From: Shouchella hunanensis
GTDB taxonomy: Bacteria; Bacillota; Bacilli; Bacillales; Bacillaceae_D
Direction of reading: 5' to 3'
Assembly: GCF_028735875.1 (NCBI RefSeq)
Contig: NZ_CP117834.1
Location: forward strand, 3,212,001-3,276,000
Length of the DNA stretch: 64,000 nt
Shown here: piece by piece, positions 32,743-40,335 of the stretch
Layout of the letters: each line of letters begins with the position of its first letter
Numbering within the stretch: position 1 is the stretch's first letter
Translations under genes and position numbers: made by a program
Notes under the pieces: generated by a model
What the model saw: only the letters and a program-made list of their open reading frames with translations
Database searches by the model: none
What the model was told of the DNA's origin: nothing

Positions 32743-33854
32743 TTGTACACTCTTCCTTTCCATGTATAACCAGCTCGTTTTGAAAGTAACATTGAATAAA
32801 GCAATAGACTCATAAGGCTTAAAGCAGAGAATGGAACGAGTAGGCTTAAGACGAGTCGTTGTTTTGCTTGAGCATTAATCCACACCATCATTAAGACCGT
32901 AAGCACATACGGAAGAATAAATTGCAAGTGGAAGGTTAACAAACCGTAAAGGGCGAAAAAGAACGGTGCCACAAAAGCAACGAGGTAAAACAATAGTAAA
33001 CAACCACCCAAGATGTACGAACGACCAATACCTGGGAAGCTATTTTTTGAAAATCCTGCCCACACTTCGCCATTCGTATCATACATGACACATGATGCTA
33101 CCCCTGTGTTGTTAACGAGTCGTGTAGTAAAACCTGCTTTTTTACTATTGCGCATTAGCTGAATATCTTCAGTCAAAGAATTATAAATCGCTTTGTGTCC
33201 ACCAATCGCTTCATAACAAGTGCGTGAAAAAAACAAAAAGGATCCATGTGCAGCGGACGCCATAGGCATACGAGTATAGTTTGCCAAAAAGAGCGGGAGA
33301 TGGAGATAAATAATGACATGCTGCATAGGCACAAGAAGCTGACATAACCAAGCCGTTCCCTTAACAGGGAACTTAGGGAATCCCGAAACAAGACCGAGGT
33401 GTTTTGGACGAACTTGCTGAAGTAAGGCTTCGATTGTATGTGGTTGAAGCGTAATATCTGCATCTAAAAAGAAAAAATAGTGACCATTGGCATGACGACT
33501 CAATTGGTGGCACGCATGTACTTTTCCAACCCACTTAGCTGGTAGTTCTTTGCCCTCTATTACGGAAGCATTCGGTAATGTATGAATCATTTCCTTTAAA
33601 CGCAGAAGTGTATCATCTGTAGATTGATCATTAAGAAAAATGAACTCCACATTTTGGTAAGTGAGACGTGCTAGGCTGTGGATGAGCGGTGCCACATTAT
33701 TTTCTTCATTTCGCATCGGGATAAGAATGGAAACAAGTTCTTGTTCCTGATCGTTTTGCTCCATGGGTCTTTTTACTAACCTAGGCATAAAAAAAGAATT
33801 AATTAGCACCCAAACAAGGATGAAACCTAACCCAACATTCAAAATATCGATCAT
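32739..33854 (-). CDS. crtQ: C30 carotenoid glycosyltransferase (CrtQ family)
   Basis: 371 aa. A GT2 domain: VSILIPMRNEENNVAPLIHSL, FLNDQSTDDT, FFFLDADITL (DxD) and the QxxRW-like region; an N-terminal membrane segment and four or so C-terminal ones (about residues 280-360). It adds a sugar to hydroxylated or carboxylated diaponeurosporene. It is third in the minus-strand operon, 27 bases after the acyltransferase gene, and overlaps the oxidase start by 4 bases. Confidence 0.85.
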   Translation of the reverse strand: MIDILNVGLGFILVWVLINSFFMPRLVKRPMEQNDQEQELVSILIPMRNEENNVAPLIHSLARLTYQNVEFIFLNDQSTDDTLLRLKEMIHTLPNASVIEGKELPAKWVGKVHACHQLSRHANGHYFFFLDADITLQPHTIEALLQQVRPKHLGLVSGFPKFPVKGTAWLCQLLVPMQHVIIYLHLPLFLANYTRMPMASAAHGSFLFFSRTCYEAIGGHKAIYNSLTEDIQLMRNSKKAGFTTRLVNNTGVASCVMYDTNGEVWAGFSKNSFPGIGRSYILGGCLLLFYLVAFVAPFFFALYGLLTFHLQFILPYVLTVLMMVWINAQAKQRLVLSLLVPFSALSLMSLLLYSMLLSKRAGYTWKGRVYK

Positions 33855-33881
33855 GTTCGTCGCCTCTTTGTTTAAACAATT

Positions 33882-34550
33882 TTAATGAAGCACTGTATAA
33901 CGGGAGTAGTCGTTTTGAATAATGGTCTCCCGCTGTTTATCGAGTTGAGTAGTAAGTAGTTTTTCCACTTGTACCGTTTTCTCATGTTTTGAGCCGTGCA
34001 AGCTTGTTACGGGATGAGTAGAGCCGATATGAATGAACACGTTAGGCTTACGCTTGTCTGCAAAAACATACGATATGGTGACAGGTAGAATGGATGCTTG
34101 TGAAGGTGCGTGTTCACAAAGCCAACCAATTCCATTTGAAAAGTCTAACGGACGTTTTTCCAATGCTTGCTCTTCCCCTTGTGGGAAGAGCCAAACCGCA
34201 TGACGATTTTGTAATTGCTCCTTTGCATAGTGAAGTGAAGCCATCATTTCTTTAGGTTTTGTAGGGTTTATTGAAAAAGCCCCAAAGTAACGAAAAAATG
34301 AGTATGTCTGTAGTCCTTTTTCTGACATCATCATATAGAGGGGTTGCTTGATATAGTTCTTTGTAAGAAGAAGTGCAATCATACCGTCCCACCAACTAGA
34401 GTGATTAGCAATAATCAAACTAGGCTGATTGGCAGAGATCTTCTTATCCACGCGCACATAGATGTTTGCGAAAGAGCGTTTTGCCAAAAACACTCGGACA
34501 TAAAAACGAAAAAGGTCAAGTGCGACTGGTTTTCGCTTTGCTTTAATCAT
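33882..34550 (-). CDS. PlsC-type acyltransferase of the carotenoid cluster
   Basis: 222 aa. The lysophosphatidate-acyltransferase blocks are present: IIANHSSWWDGM (HxxxxD about residue 48), FSINPTKPKEM, LFPQGEE (in place of FPEGT) and the late VTISY. In C30 clusters such enzymes put a fatty acyl chain on the carotenoid sugar; acting on phospholipids is the alternative. It overlaps the CruF-like gene by 4 bases. Confidence 0.8.
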   Translation of the reverse strand: MIKAKRKPVALDLFRFYVRVFLAKRSFANIYVRVDKKISANQPSLIIANHSSWWDGMIALLLTKNYIKQPLYMMMSEKGLQTYSFFRYFGAFSINPTKPKEMMASLHYAKEQLQNRHAVWLFPQGEEQALEKRPLDFSNGIGWLCEHAPSQASILPVTISYVFADKRKPNVFIHIGSTHPVTSLHGSKHEKTVQVEKLLTTQLDKQRETIIQNDYSRYTVLH

Positions 34551-35326
34551 TGACTCCTCCTAAATCGTTTATAAACCCATAATAAAGCACTCATTAACAC
34601 TAATGTGAGCAGAGGTGCAAATAGGATGTTGTTTATAAATGCAATTACGCTAAACATAGCAATCATTAAGCTATAAAGTAGAACCATCCGGGAGTGCCAA
34701 TAAGGATGATAGCTCGTTGTGCGCTTTAAATACCGTACACCAAGCCATAACAATGCATGTAACGTTAAAGCGATAAAAAACCAACCGACAAAATTTGAGA
34801 AGGGAATACCGTAGTATAAACCATCTCCGTGCCAAACCCAATACTGCTTAACGTTTGCGGCAACAGGATCAAGGATTAAGTCCATAACAACCGCGGCAAT
34901 TGCGCCAACAATAGCATAGACGACCCATTGAATAACAGGCTGCTTTATTGCAAGAACCATAGGCTTTACTAATGCATGTGTTGTTGCAATCACCATTAGC
35001 CAAGCGGTTCCTATGGTCAAAGGAATATCTGCTATGTATAATCCGAAATCAGGGTTATAAAAATAATGCCCGAAGAAAAGCCCGTATTGTACACCTAAAT
35101 ACTCAACTAGAATGGTAGAAAATAAAATGAAGAAGCTAAACAAAAGCCCAAAGGTTTTATATTCACGGTAGAAATAAAAACCTCCTAAAGCACCAGCTGC
35201 AATTAAAAAAACAGCATTTGCCCATTCTAACCACGATGGAAGCAAATCAAAACCAACTAATAGAACCCCGCAACTATACCAAAGAATAAAAAAACGAAAA
35301 ATAATACGATCTACAATAGAAATCAA
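34547..35326 (-). CDS. cruF: CruF-like carotenoid 1',2'-hydratase (DUF422 membrane protein)
   Basis: 259 aa, about seven membrane segments. The DUF422/CruF blocks are EYLGVQYGLFFGHYFY (about residue 74) and ADIPLTIGTAWLMVIATTHAL (about residue 98), with MDLILDPVA. It hydrates the end double bond of an acyclic carotenoid, giving the hydroxyl that CrtQ can glycosylate. First gene of the minus-strand operon. The start is odd: TTG 35324-35326 directly abuts the GGAGG SD (see findings), so the true start may be a rarer codon 3 to 9 bases downstream. Confidence 0.78.
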   Translation of the reverse strand: MISIVDRIIFRFFILWYSCGVLLVGFDLLPSWLEWANAVFLIAAGALGGFYFYREYKTFGLLFSFFILFSTILVEYLGVQYGLFFGHYFYNPDFGLYIADIPLTIGTAWLMVIATTHALVKPMVLAIKQPVIQWVVYAIVGAIAAVVMDLILDPVAANVKQYWVWHGDGLYYGIPFSNFVGWFFIALTLHALLWLGVRYLKRTTSYHPYWHSRMVLLYSLMIAMFSVIAFINNILFAPLLTLVLMSALLWVYKRFRRSQ

Positions 35327-35468
35327 CCTCCAAGTTCAATGATGCAATTGGTTTACCTTAGTTTATTCCCAGACCACTAGAATTACAAACGTGAAGCAAC
35401 TGCTATCCTTGTCTATCTTATGAACGTGCTCATTTGTTTAATGTATTAAAAACCGGGAATAGTATAGA

Positions 35469-35498
35469 TTGACACAACCGCTTAAATCAACGTAAAAT
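35469..35498 (+). promoter_or_regulatory. Sigma-A promoter of the EIIA-Glc gene
   Basis: TTGACA (35469-35474), 18 bases, TAAAAT (35493-35498), about 48 bases before the start codon. Confidence 0.75.
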
Positions 35499-35545
35499 AC
35501 GATTTTATGAGGATATATGCCTCATTGATAAAGGGAGTGGAATCA

Positions 35546-36037
35546 ATGTTAAAGAAATTATTTGGAAAAAAACACGCGGAGCCGGAAACACTTGTAGCCC
35601 CAATCAATGGAACTGCTGTTCCGATAGAGGAGGTTCCAGATCCAACGTTTGGTGAAAAAATGATTGGTGATGGTCTAGCCATTCAACCGACAGAAGGCAA
35701 AGTGGTTGCACCAATAGCTGGTAAAGTGGTACAAGTCTTCCCAACGAAGCATGCATTTGGAATTGAAACAGATAATGGAGCAGAATTGCTCGTTCACATC
35801 GGTCTTGAAACAGTTGCGATGAATGGAGAGGGTTTTACAGCTCATGTTCAAGAAGGCGATAAAGTAAAAGCTGGCGATGTTTTAATTGAATTCGACCTCG
35901 AACTTGTCAAAGAAAAAGCTTCAAATACCATTACGCCAATTGTTGTAACAAATCATGACCAATTTACGATTGAAAAAATCGCTGAAGGCAATGTCATTGC
36001 AAATGAAACGCCATTTTTAAAATTAACGAAGAAGTAG
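35546..36037 (+). CDS. crr: PTS glucose-type EIIA component
   Basis: 163 aa from ATG 35546 (AAGGGAGTGG upstream; 13 earlier in-frame codons are unlikely). A stand-alone EIIA-Glc: PIEEVPDPTFGEKMIGDG, FPTKHAFGI (first active-site His about residue 74) and ELLVHIGLETV (phosphorylated His about residue 89). It carries phosphate from HPr to an EIIBC lacking its own IIA. Like B. subtilis YpqE it is not linked to a permease. A terminator follows. Confidence 0.93.
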   Translation: MLKKLFGKKHAEPETLVAPINGTAVPIEEVPDPTFGEKMIGDGLAIQPTEGKVVAPIAGKVVQVFPTKHAFGIETDNGAELLVHIGLETVAMNGEGFTAHVQEGDKVKAGDVLIEFDLELVKEKASNTITPIVVTNHDQFTIEKIAEGNVIANETPFLKLTKK

Positions 36038-36041
36038 AAAG

Positions 36042-36076
36042 GTAAGAGATGGTGTTGCCGTCTCTTACACTTTTTT
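36042..36076 (+). terminator. Terminator of the EIIA-Glc gene
   Basis: GTAAGAGA and TCTCTTAC with an 11-base loop, then AC and TTTTTT. Confidence 0.88.
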
Positions 36077-36264
36077 GTTTTGATCTTTATTTGAAAGTAA
36101 AATTGGATCACTTAATTGTACAAAAAGACGTTTTTCCAGCGTGTTGAAACAAAAAAGTTGTTCACGAAACTTTTTCTAGCGTAATGAGAATGAACCTGTT
36201 AAACTACGGAAAGATTCGGTTCATATCGAGTCCAATAGATACTGTTGTATTGGAGTGAAGTGCT

Positions 36265-36831
36265 TTGCTAGTAACGGCTTTAATAATCTTTTTTGCGCAA
36301 TTGATCTATGTTCCAATTTTAACATTACGGACAATTATGATGGTCAAAGGATTAAAACACCGCGCTGCTGGAATGGGCATTTTGGAAGGTGCTATATATG
36401 TCGTTGCGATCGCTATCATCTTTAATGATTTATCAAATTATTGGAATATGGCTGCATATGCATTAGGCTTTGGTATTGGACTATTCTTAGGAGCTTTAAT
36501 TGAAGAAAAATTAGCAATCGGCTATGTAAGTATAGAAGTGAATATCCCGGAAAAAAACCAACCTTTAATTGATCGTTTACGAGAACTTGGATTCAGTGTA
36601 TCGAGTTCATACGTAGAAGGAATGAATTCGAATCGTTGTCAACTTGACTGCACAGCAAGAAGAGACCGTGAAAAGGAATTTATTGAAGTTGTGTCGTCTT
36701 ATGAGCCTGCTGCATTTATTGTTTCGTTTGAACCACGTAATTTTAAAGGTGGCTATATTACGAAAGCAATGAAACGAAGAAGAGAACGCTATTTAAAACG
36801 GAAACAAAAAGCTGAGAATTCAGTTAATTAA
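36265..36831 (+). CDS. UPF0316 / DUF2179 membrane protein
   Basis: 188 aa from TTG 36265 (TGGAGTGAAG upstream). Three membrane segments (about 2-20, 38-54, 60-80) are followed by a DUF2179 domain with [18 protein letters not shown] and a basic tail ([13 protein letters not shown]). This is the YebE/UPF0316 plan; DUF2179 domains elsewhere bind small nucleotides, but this family is uncharacterised. It stands alone. Confidence 0.85.
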   Translation: MLVTALIIFFAQLIYVPILTLRTIMMVKGLKHRAAGMGILEGAIYVVAIAIIFNDLSNYWNMAAYALGFGIGLFLGALIEEKLAIGYVSIEVNIPEKNQPLIDRLRELGFSVSSSYVEGMNSNRCQLDCTARRDREKEFIEVVSSYEPAAFIVSFEPRNFKGGYITKAMKRRRERYLKRKQKAENSVN

Positions 36832-36850
36832 TCATGGTGAGCATTAAATC

Positions 36851-36879
36851 TTGACAGTTTGTCTGATTTTCTAGATGAT
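36851..36879 (+). promoter_or_regulatory. Candidate sigma-A promoter of the RuBisCO-like gene
   Basis: TTGACA (36851-36856), 17 bases, GATGAT (36874-36879), 35 bases before the start. Confidence 0.5.
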
Positions 36880-36914
36880 TAGGCTAATCGTTTTGTTAGA
36901 GGGAGGATAAGGAA

Positions 36915-38036
36915 TTGGCGCATATAGAGGCAATTTATTACGTTACGGAAGAAAAAGAGCATATTGAATTAAAAGCTGAAAGAATGGCAACTGGCTTAAC
37001 TGCAAAACCTTGGCAGGAAATGCCTGAATCGGAAAAAGAGCAGAGTCTAGCGTATAAAGGAAAAGTGGTATCGATAAAAGAAGATGCGGCGTATGGTCCA
37101 GGTTACCTCGTTACCATATCGTTCCCGGTCGCGTATGAAGTTCCTGATTTCCCTTCCATATTGACGACAACGTACGGAAGGCTTTCATATGAACCAAATG
37201 TCAAGTTAATAGACCTCCAATTTTCAGACGATCTTGTGCGATTGTTCCCAGGACCTCGACTTGGAATAGAGGGCATAAGGGATCTAGTTGATGTACATAG
37301 TCGGCCATTAGCAATGAGTGTCGCTAAAGGAGCTATTGGTCGTTCAGTTGATTCGTTTCATGAGCAAGTACTTAGTCATTGTTACGGTGGAATTGACATC
37401 ATTCAAGATGATGAGCGTCTGTTTGAACATGATTGGACACCACTTGAGCAGCGGGTACCGGTTGGGTTAGCGGCGATCGCTGAAGCAGCAGAAAAAACGG
37501 GTAGAACGCCTCTTTATGTGGTGAATGTGACAGGTAAGACGTTTGAACTTAAAGAGAGAGTGAAAGAAGCCATTGGACTTGGTGCACCGGCTATCTTACT
37601 AAACGTGTTTGCTTATGGCATTGATGTGCTCCAAGGGTTACGTGAAGATGAAGAAATTGACGTACCAATCTTTGCTCATTCCTCTTTGGCAGGAATGATG
37701 ATTCGCTCTAAGCAACACGGAATCTCGTCACGACTGTTGTTAGGGAAACTAATGCGAATGGCTGGAGCAGATGCCGTCTTATTTCCATCGCCTTATGGAC
37801 GTATGGGGATTAATCATGAAGAAGCACAGCACGTAAAAGAACAGTTAACACAAGAATTAACGATGAAACCAACGTTTCCGATTCCATCAGCTGGAATTGA
37901 TTTTAATACGATTGAAGACGTTAAAAAAGATTTCGGGAAAGAAGTCATTATTAATTTAGGTGGTAGCGTTCATCGATATACAGGCGGTATAGAAGAAGGT
38001 GGAAAAGCTTTTATTCAAGCCATTGAATCAAATTAA
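36915..38036 (+). CDS. RuBisCO-like protein (form IV), MtnW-like but divergent
   Basis: 373 aa from TTG 36915 (GAGGGAGGATAAGG upstream). Close in layout to MtnW, the diketo-methylthiopentyl-phosphate enolase of methionine salvage: GPRLGIEGIRDLVDVHSRPL, SVAKGAIGRS, LYVVNVTGKTFELKE, FNVFAYGIDVLQGL-like, LLLGKLMRMAGAD and FPSPYG. The metal motif reads GGIDIIQDDERLF: the Asp and Glu remain, but the Lys that is carbamylated in RuBisCO and kept in MtnW is Gln. INAGGG..GHPNG is replaced by INLGGSVHRYTGG, and about 35 C-terminal residues are missing. No other salvage gene is near. Real gene; reaction unknown. Confidence 0.85.
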   Translation: MAHIEAIYYVTEEKEHIELKAERMATGLTAKPWQEMPESEKEQSLAYKGKVVSIKEDAAYGPGYLVTISFPVAYEVPDFPSILTTTYGRLSYEPNVKLIDLQFSDDLVRLFPGPRLGIEGIRDLVDVHSRPLAMSVAKGAIGRSVDSFHEQVLSHCYGGIDIIQDDERLFEHDWTPLEQRVPVGLAAIAEAAEKTGRTPLYVVNVTGKTFELKERVKEAIGLGAPAILLNVFAYGIDVLQGLREDEEIDVPIFAHSSLAGMMIRSKQHGISSRLLLGKLMRMAGADAVLFPSPYGRMGINHEEAQHVKEQLTQELTMKPTFPIPSAGIDFNTIEDVKKDFGKEVIINLGGSVHRYTGGIEEGGKAFIQAIESN

Positions 38037-38060
38037 AAAAGCGGCGTAAGCCGCTTTTTT
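38035..38060. terminator. Bidirectional terminator
   Basis: AAAAAAGCGGC, GTAA loop, GCCGCTTTTTT; between the RuBisCO-like gene and uppP. Confidence 0.93.
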
Positions 38061-38892
38061 ATATGTCTGTTGTGCCTAATGAATCACGGAAAATAAACAC
38101 AAGAATCGCTACGATAAAACAGTAGACAGCAAAATAGACAAGTTTACTTTTTCGAACTAAATTAATAAAAAAGACGATCCCAATCCAAGAAGCAACAAAT
38201 GTAACTAGAAAAGAGAGTCCTAAAGCTGTCACAGTCGTCTGTTCCAATAATTCTCCAGATGTTAAATCACGAATGGCAAGAACCGATGAACCTAAAATAA
38301 CAGGAATGGAAAGAAGAAATGAAAACCTTACTGCCGTTTCTTTTGACAGACCGGCAAACATTCCAACAATTAGTGTTGTACCTGAACGCGATAAGCCGGG
38401 AATTAAGGCGAGACACTGACCAAGACCAACAAAAATCGAATCCCAAATGGTCATTTCTTTCTCTGTCCGGTTTCCTAGTTTTACAAAACGTTCTATAATA
38501 ATAAGAAATAGACCCGTAATAGCTAATGCAAGGGCAATAAAAATGGGTGCTCGGAAGGTTTCGCCTATGTAGTCTTCAAACAAAATACCGGCAACACCAG
38601 TAATACCTGTAGCGACGATAAGGTAAACCGCAAACATAAACATGGAGCGATTTTGGGGCGTCCGGTTTGTGAAAAATGCAAAGAATCCTCTAATAATTTC
38701 ATAGATATCTTTGCGGTAATAAAGAATAACAGCTAATACAGAAGCTAAATGCAGTAAAATTTCAAAGCTGAGCCCTTCAAATGTCATGTTAAACATGGAT
38801 TGAACGAGAATAAGATGAGCAGAGCTTGAAATCGGTAAAAATTCCGTTATCCCTTGTACCAGACCTAATATTATTGCCTCTAGTAAAGTCAT
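38059..38892 (-). CDS. uppP: Undecaprenyl-diphosphate phosphatase
   Basis: 277 aa, about eight membrane segments. The BacA/UppP signatures are QGITEFLPISSSAHLI (with Glu, Ser and His) and LIPGLSRSGTTLI (with the catalytic Arg and Ser). It recycles the lipid carrier for peptidoglycan and teichoic-acid synthesis and gives bacitracin tolerance. The terminator at 38035-38060 is shared with the gene opposite. Confidence 0.96.
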   Translation of the reverse strand: MTLLEAIILGLVQGITEFLPISSSAHLILVQSMFNMTFEGLSFEILLHLASVLAVILYYRKDIYEIIRGFFAFFTNRTPQNRSMFMFAVYLIVATGITGVAGILFEDYIGETFRAPIFIALALAITGLFLIIIERFVKLGNRTEKEMTIWDSIFVGLGQCLALIPGLSRSGTTLIVGMFAGLSKETAVRFSFLLSIPVILGSSVLAIRDLTSGELLEQTTVTALGLSFLVTFVASWIGIVFFINLVRKSKLVYFAVYCFIVAILVFIFRDSLGTTDI

Positions 38893-38978
38893 TTCACGAT
38901 TCCCTTCTAAATAAAGTAAGCTTGTGCAACACTTGCTTATTTTAGCAGACTTTCTAGAACTCGAAAAGAGGTGTTCGT

Positions 38979-39500
38979 ATGAAACGTAAACGAATCATAA
39001 CGCTTATGGTGGTAGTGCTTGCCATAGCTGCTACAGCGTTTGTTTTCATTGACCGCCATTCAACATCCGGGCCATTACAAAAAGGCGATCGAATGCCCAA
39101 TATCAGCATGGAGCAATTTGATGAGGAGGTCGTCTCATTGGGAGACTTCCAGAATGATGTTATTGTCCTCAATGTATGGGCATCATGGTGTGAGCCTTGT
39201 GTAAGAGAAATGCCTGAATTAATGGCTATCGATGATACAAACGATACAGTTGACGTGGTAACGGTTAATATGCTCACGAAAGAGTATAGAGCATCTGATC
39301 CAGTCGACTTTATCGAAGAAATAGGGCTGACATTACCTGTTCTTTTTGATGAAGACGGTGCTTTTATACGTGAAGTGGAGCCTTCTCGTTTGCCCATGAC
39401 CTACCTTTTAGATTCAAACCTTCATATTCAAGATGTTATAATAGGAGAAGTAACACAAGATTTGTTAATGGAGCGTATTGATACTGCGTTTGCAAACTAA
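38979..39500 (+). CDS. Membrane-anchored TlpA/ResA-like thioredoxin
   Basis: 173 aa. Residues 5-24 are an anchor. The thioredoxin domain has the active site ASWCEPCVREMPEL (Cys-x-x-Cys about residues 71-74) and the cis-Pro loop SRLPMTYLLD. Such proteins reduce disulfides outside the membrane, for example in cytochrome c maturation or during sporulation. AAGAGGTG lies 6 bases before the ATG. No cytochrome gene is adjacent, so the client is unknown. It converges with mciZ with a 2-base gap. Confidence 0.88.
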   Translation: MKRKRIITLMVVVLAIAATAFVFIDRHSTSGPLQKGDRMPNISMEQFDEEVVSLGDFQNDVIVLNVWASWCEPCVREMPELMAIDDTNDTVDVVTVNMLTKEYRASDPVDFIEEIGLTLPVLFDEDGAFIREVEPSRLPMTYLLDSNLHIQDVIIGEVTQDLLMERIDTAFAN

Positions 39501-39502
39501 TG

Positions 39503-39667
39503 TTATTTAATTCGTTTGATGACTTTTCTTGTGTGACCATATCCGTGTTCAAGTTGAATCCATTCTTGCACAAATGTATAGTGTAATGCGGCTTTTTTTA
39601 GTTCCAATAAAACATCTGTTTTTGAACCAGCTAGATAGACTTGATTAGGTCGAATGTGTTTTTTCAA
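39503..39667 (-). CDS. mciZ: MciZ-like mother-cell inhibitor of FtsZ
   Basis: A 54-aa frame read directly from the sequence, starting at TTG 39665-39667 with a near-perfect SD (AGGGAGGTGATC). The first 37 residues line up without gaps with my recollection of B. subtilis MciZ (40 aa): MK.H..P..V.L.G at the start, then LK about residue 23, and V..WI near residue 33-37. MciZ caps FtsZ filaments and blocks cytokinesis in the sporulating mother cell. It adjoins nudF, as in B. subtilis. This version has about 14 extra basic residues (GYGHTRKVIKRIK). Confidence 0.72.
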   Translation of the reverse strand: MKKHIRPNQVYLAGSKTDVLLELKKAALHYTFVQEWIQLEHGYGHTRKVIKRIK

Positions 39668-39742
39668 GACCGATCACCTCCCTATCATTTTAGGAAAACC
39701 ATAATCTGCTTATACATAGGACATGTTAGGAGAATGCATTTC

Positions 39743-40279
39743 ATGACAACTTTTTTTGAAAAGACGATAAAGAGTGAACCGATTTACAAAGGAAAAATAA
39801 TTGATGTTTCGATTGCGACGATAGAGCATGAAAACGGGGACCAAGCGAAAAGGGAGCTAGTTAAACACCCTGGTGCTGTAGCGATTATAGCGGTTACAGA
39901 TGAGAATAAACTTGTGCTCGTTGAACAGTATCGAAAGGCACTTGAGAAACCAATAATTGAAATACCTGCTGGAAAAATTGAAGTGGGGGAAGAGCCGATA
40001 AAAACAGCTTACCGTGAATTAAAAGAAGAAACGGGTTACAGCACATCGTCATTAACAGAAATTGCTTCATTTTATACGTCACCAGGTTTTGCAGACGAAT
40101 TGGTCTATCTTTATGAAGCGTCAAGCTTGGAAGTAGGTGAACAGCAGCTCGATGAAGGAGAATATGTTCATGTTGTGACGAAATCATTAGCTGAATGCGA
40201 GGAATTAATAAGAGAGCAGCGAATTCACGATGCGAAAACGATGTATGCGATTCAATACTTAAAGTTAAAAGAAAAATAA
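39743..40279 (+). CDS. nudF: ADP-ribose pyrophosphatase (Nudix)
   Basis: 178 aa from ATG 39743 (AGGAG 10 bases upstream; an in-frame ATG 9 bases earlier is too close to the SD). The Nudix box GKIEVGEEPIKTAYRELKEE is complete; YTSPGFADELVYLYEA is the ADP-ribose-type motif downstream. It cleaves ADP-ribose to AMP and ribose 5-phosphate. It is followed by spoIIM and fur, as in B. subtilis, with no terminator in between. Confidence 0.93.
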   Translation: MTTFFEKTIKSEPIYKGKIIDVSIATIEHENGDQAKRELVKHPGAVAIIAVTDENKLVLVEQYRKALEKPIIEIPAGKIEVGEEPIKTAYRELKEETGYSTSSLTEIASFYTSPGFADELVYLYEASSLEVGEQQLDEGEYVHVVTKSLAECEELIREQRIHDAKTMYAIQYLKLKEK

Positions 40280-40292
40280 ACAATAGACATAG

Positions 40293-40328
40293 CCCTCTTT
40301 TCTTCTTCATATAGTGAAGAGAGGAGGG
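40293..40328 (+). promoter_or_regulatory. SD-sequestering hairpin with a sigma-E-like -10 in its loop, before spoIIM
   Basis: CCCTCTTTTCTTC (40293-40305) pairs with GAAGAGAGGAGGG (40316-40328) over 13 positions including two G-U pairs. The right arm holds the spoIIM SD GGAGGG. The 10-base loop contains CATATAGT (40308-40315), which fits the sigma-E -10 (CATAYANT); ACATAGC at 40287-40293 is a weak -35 at 14 bases. Confidence 0.6.
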
Positions 40329-40335
40329 ACAGGCT

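Noticed and set aside
36120-36180. AAAAAGTT / AACTTTTT hairpin between the EIIA-Glc and UPF0316 genes
   Set aside because: All-AT stem after a clear terminator at 36042-36076; likely chance in AT-rich sequence.
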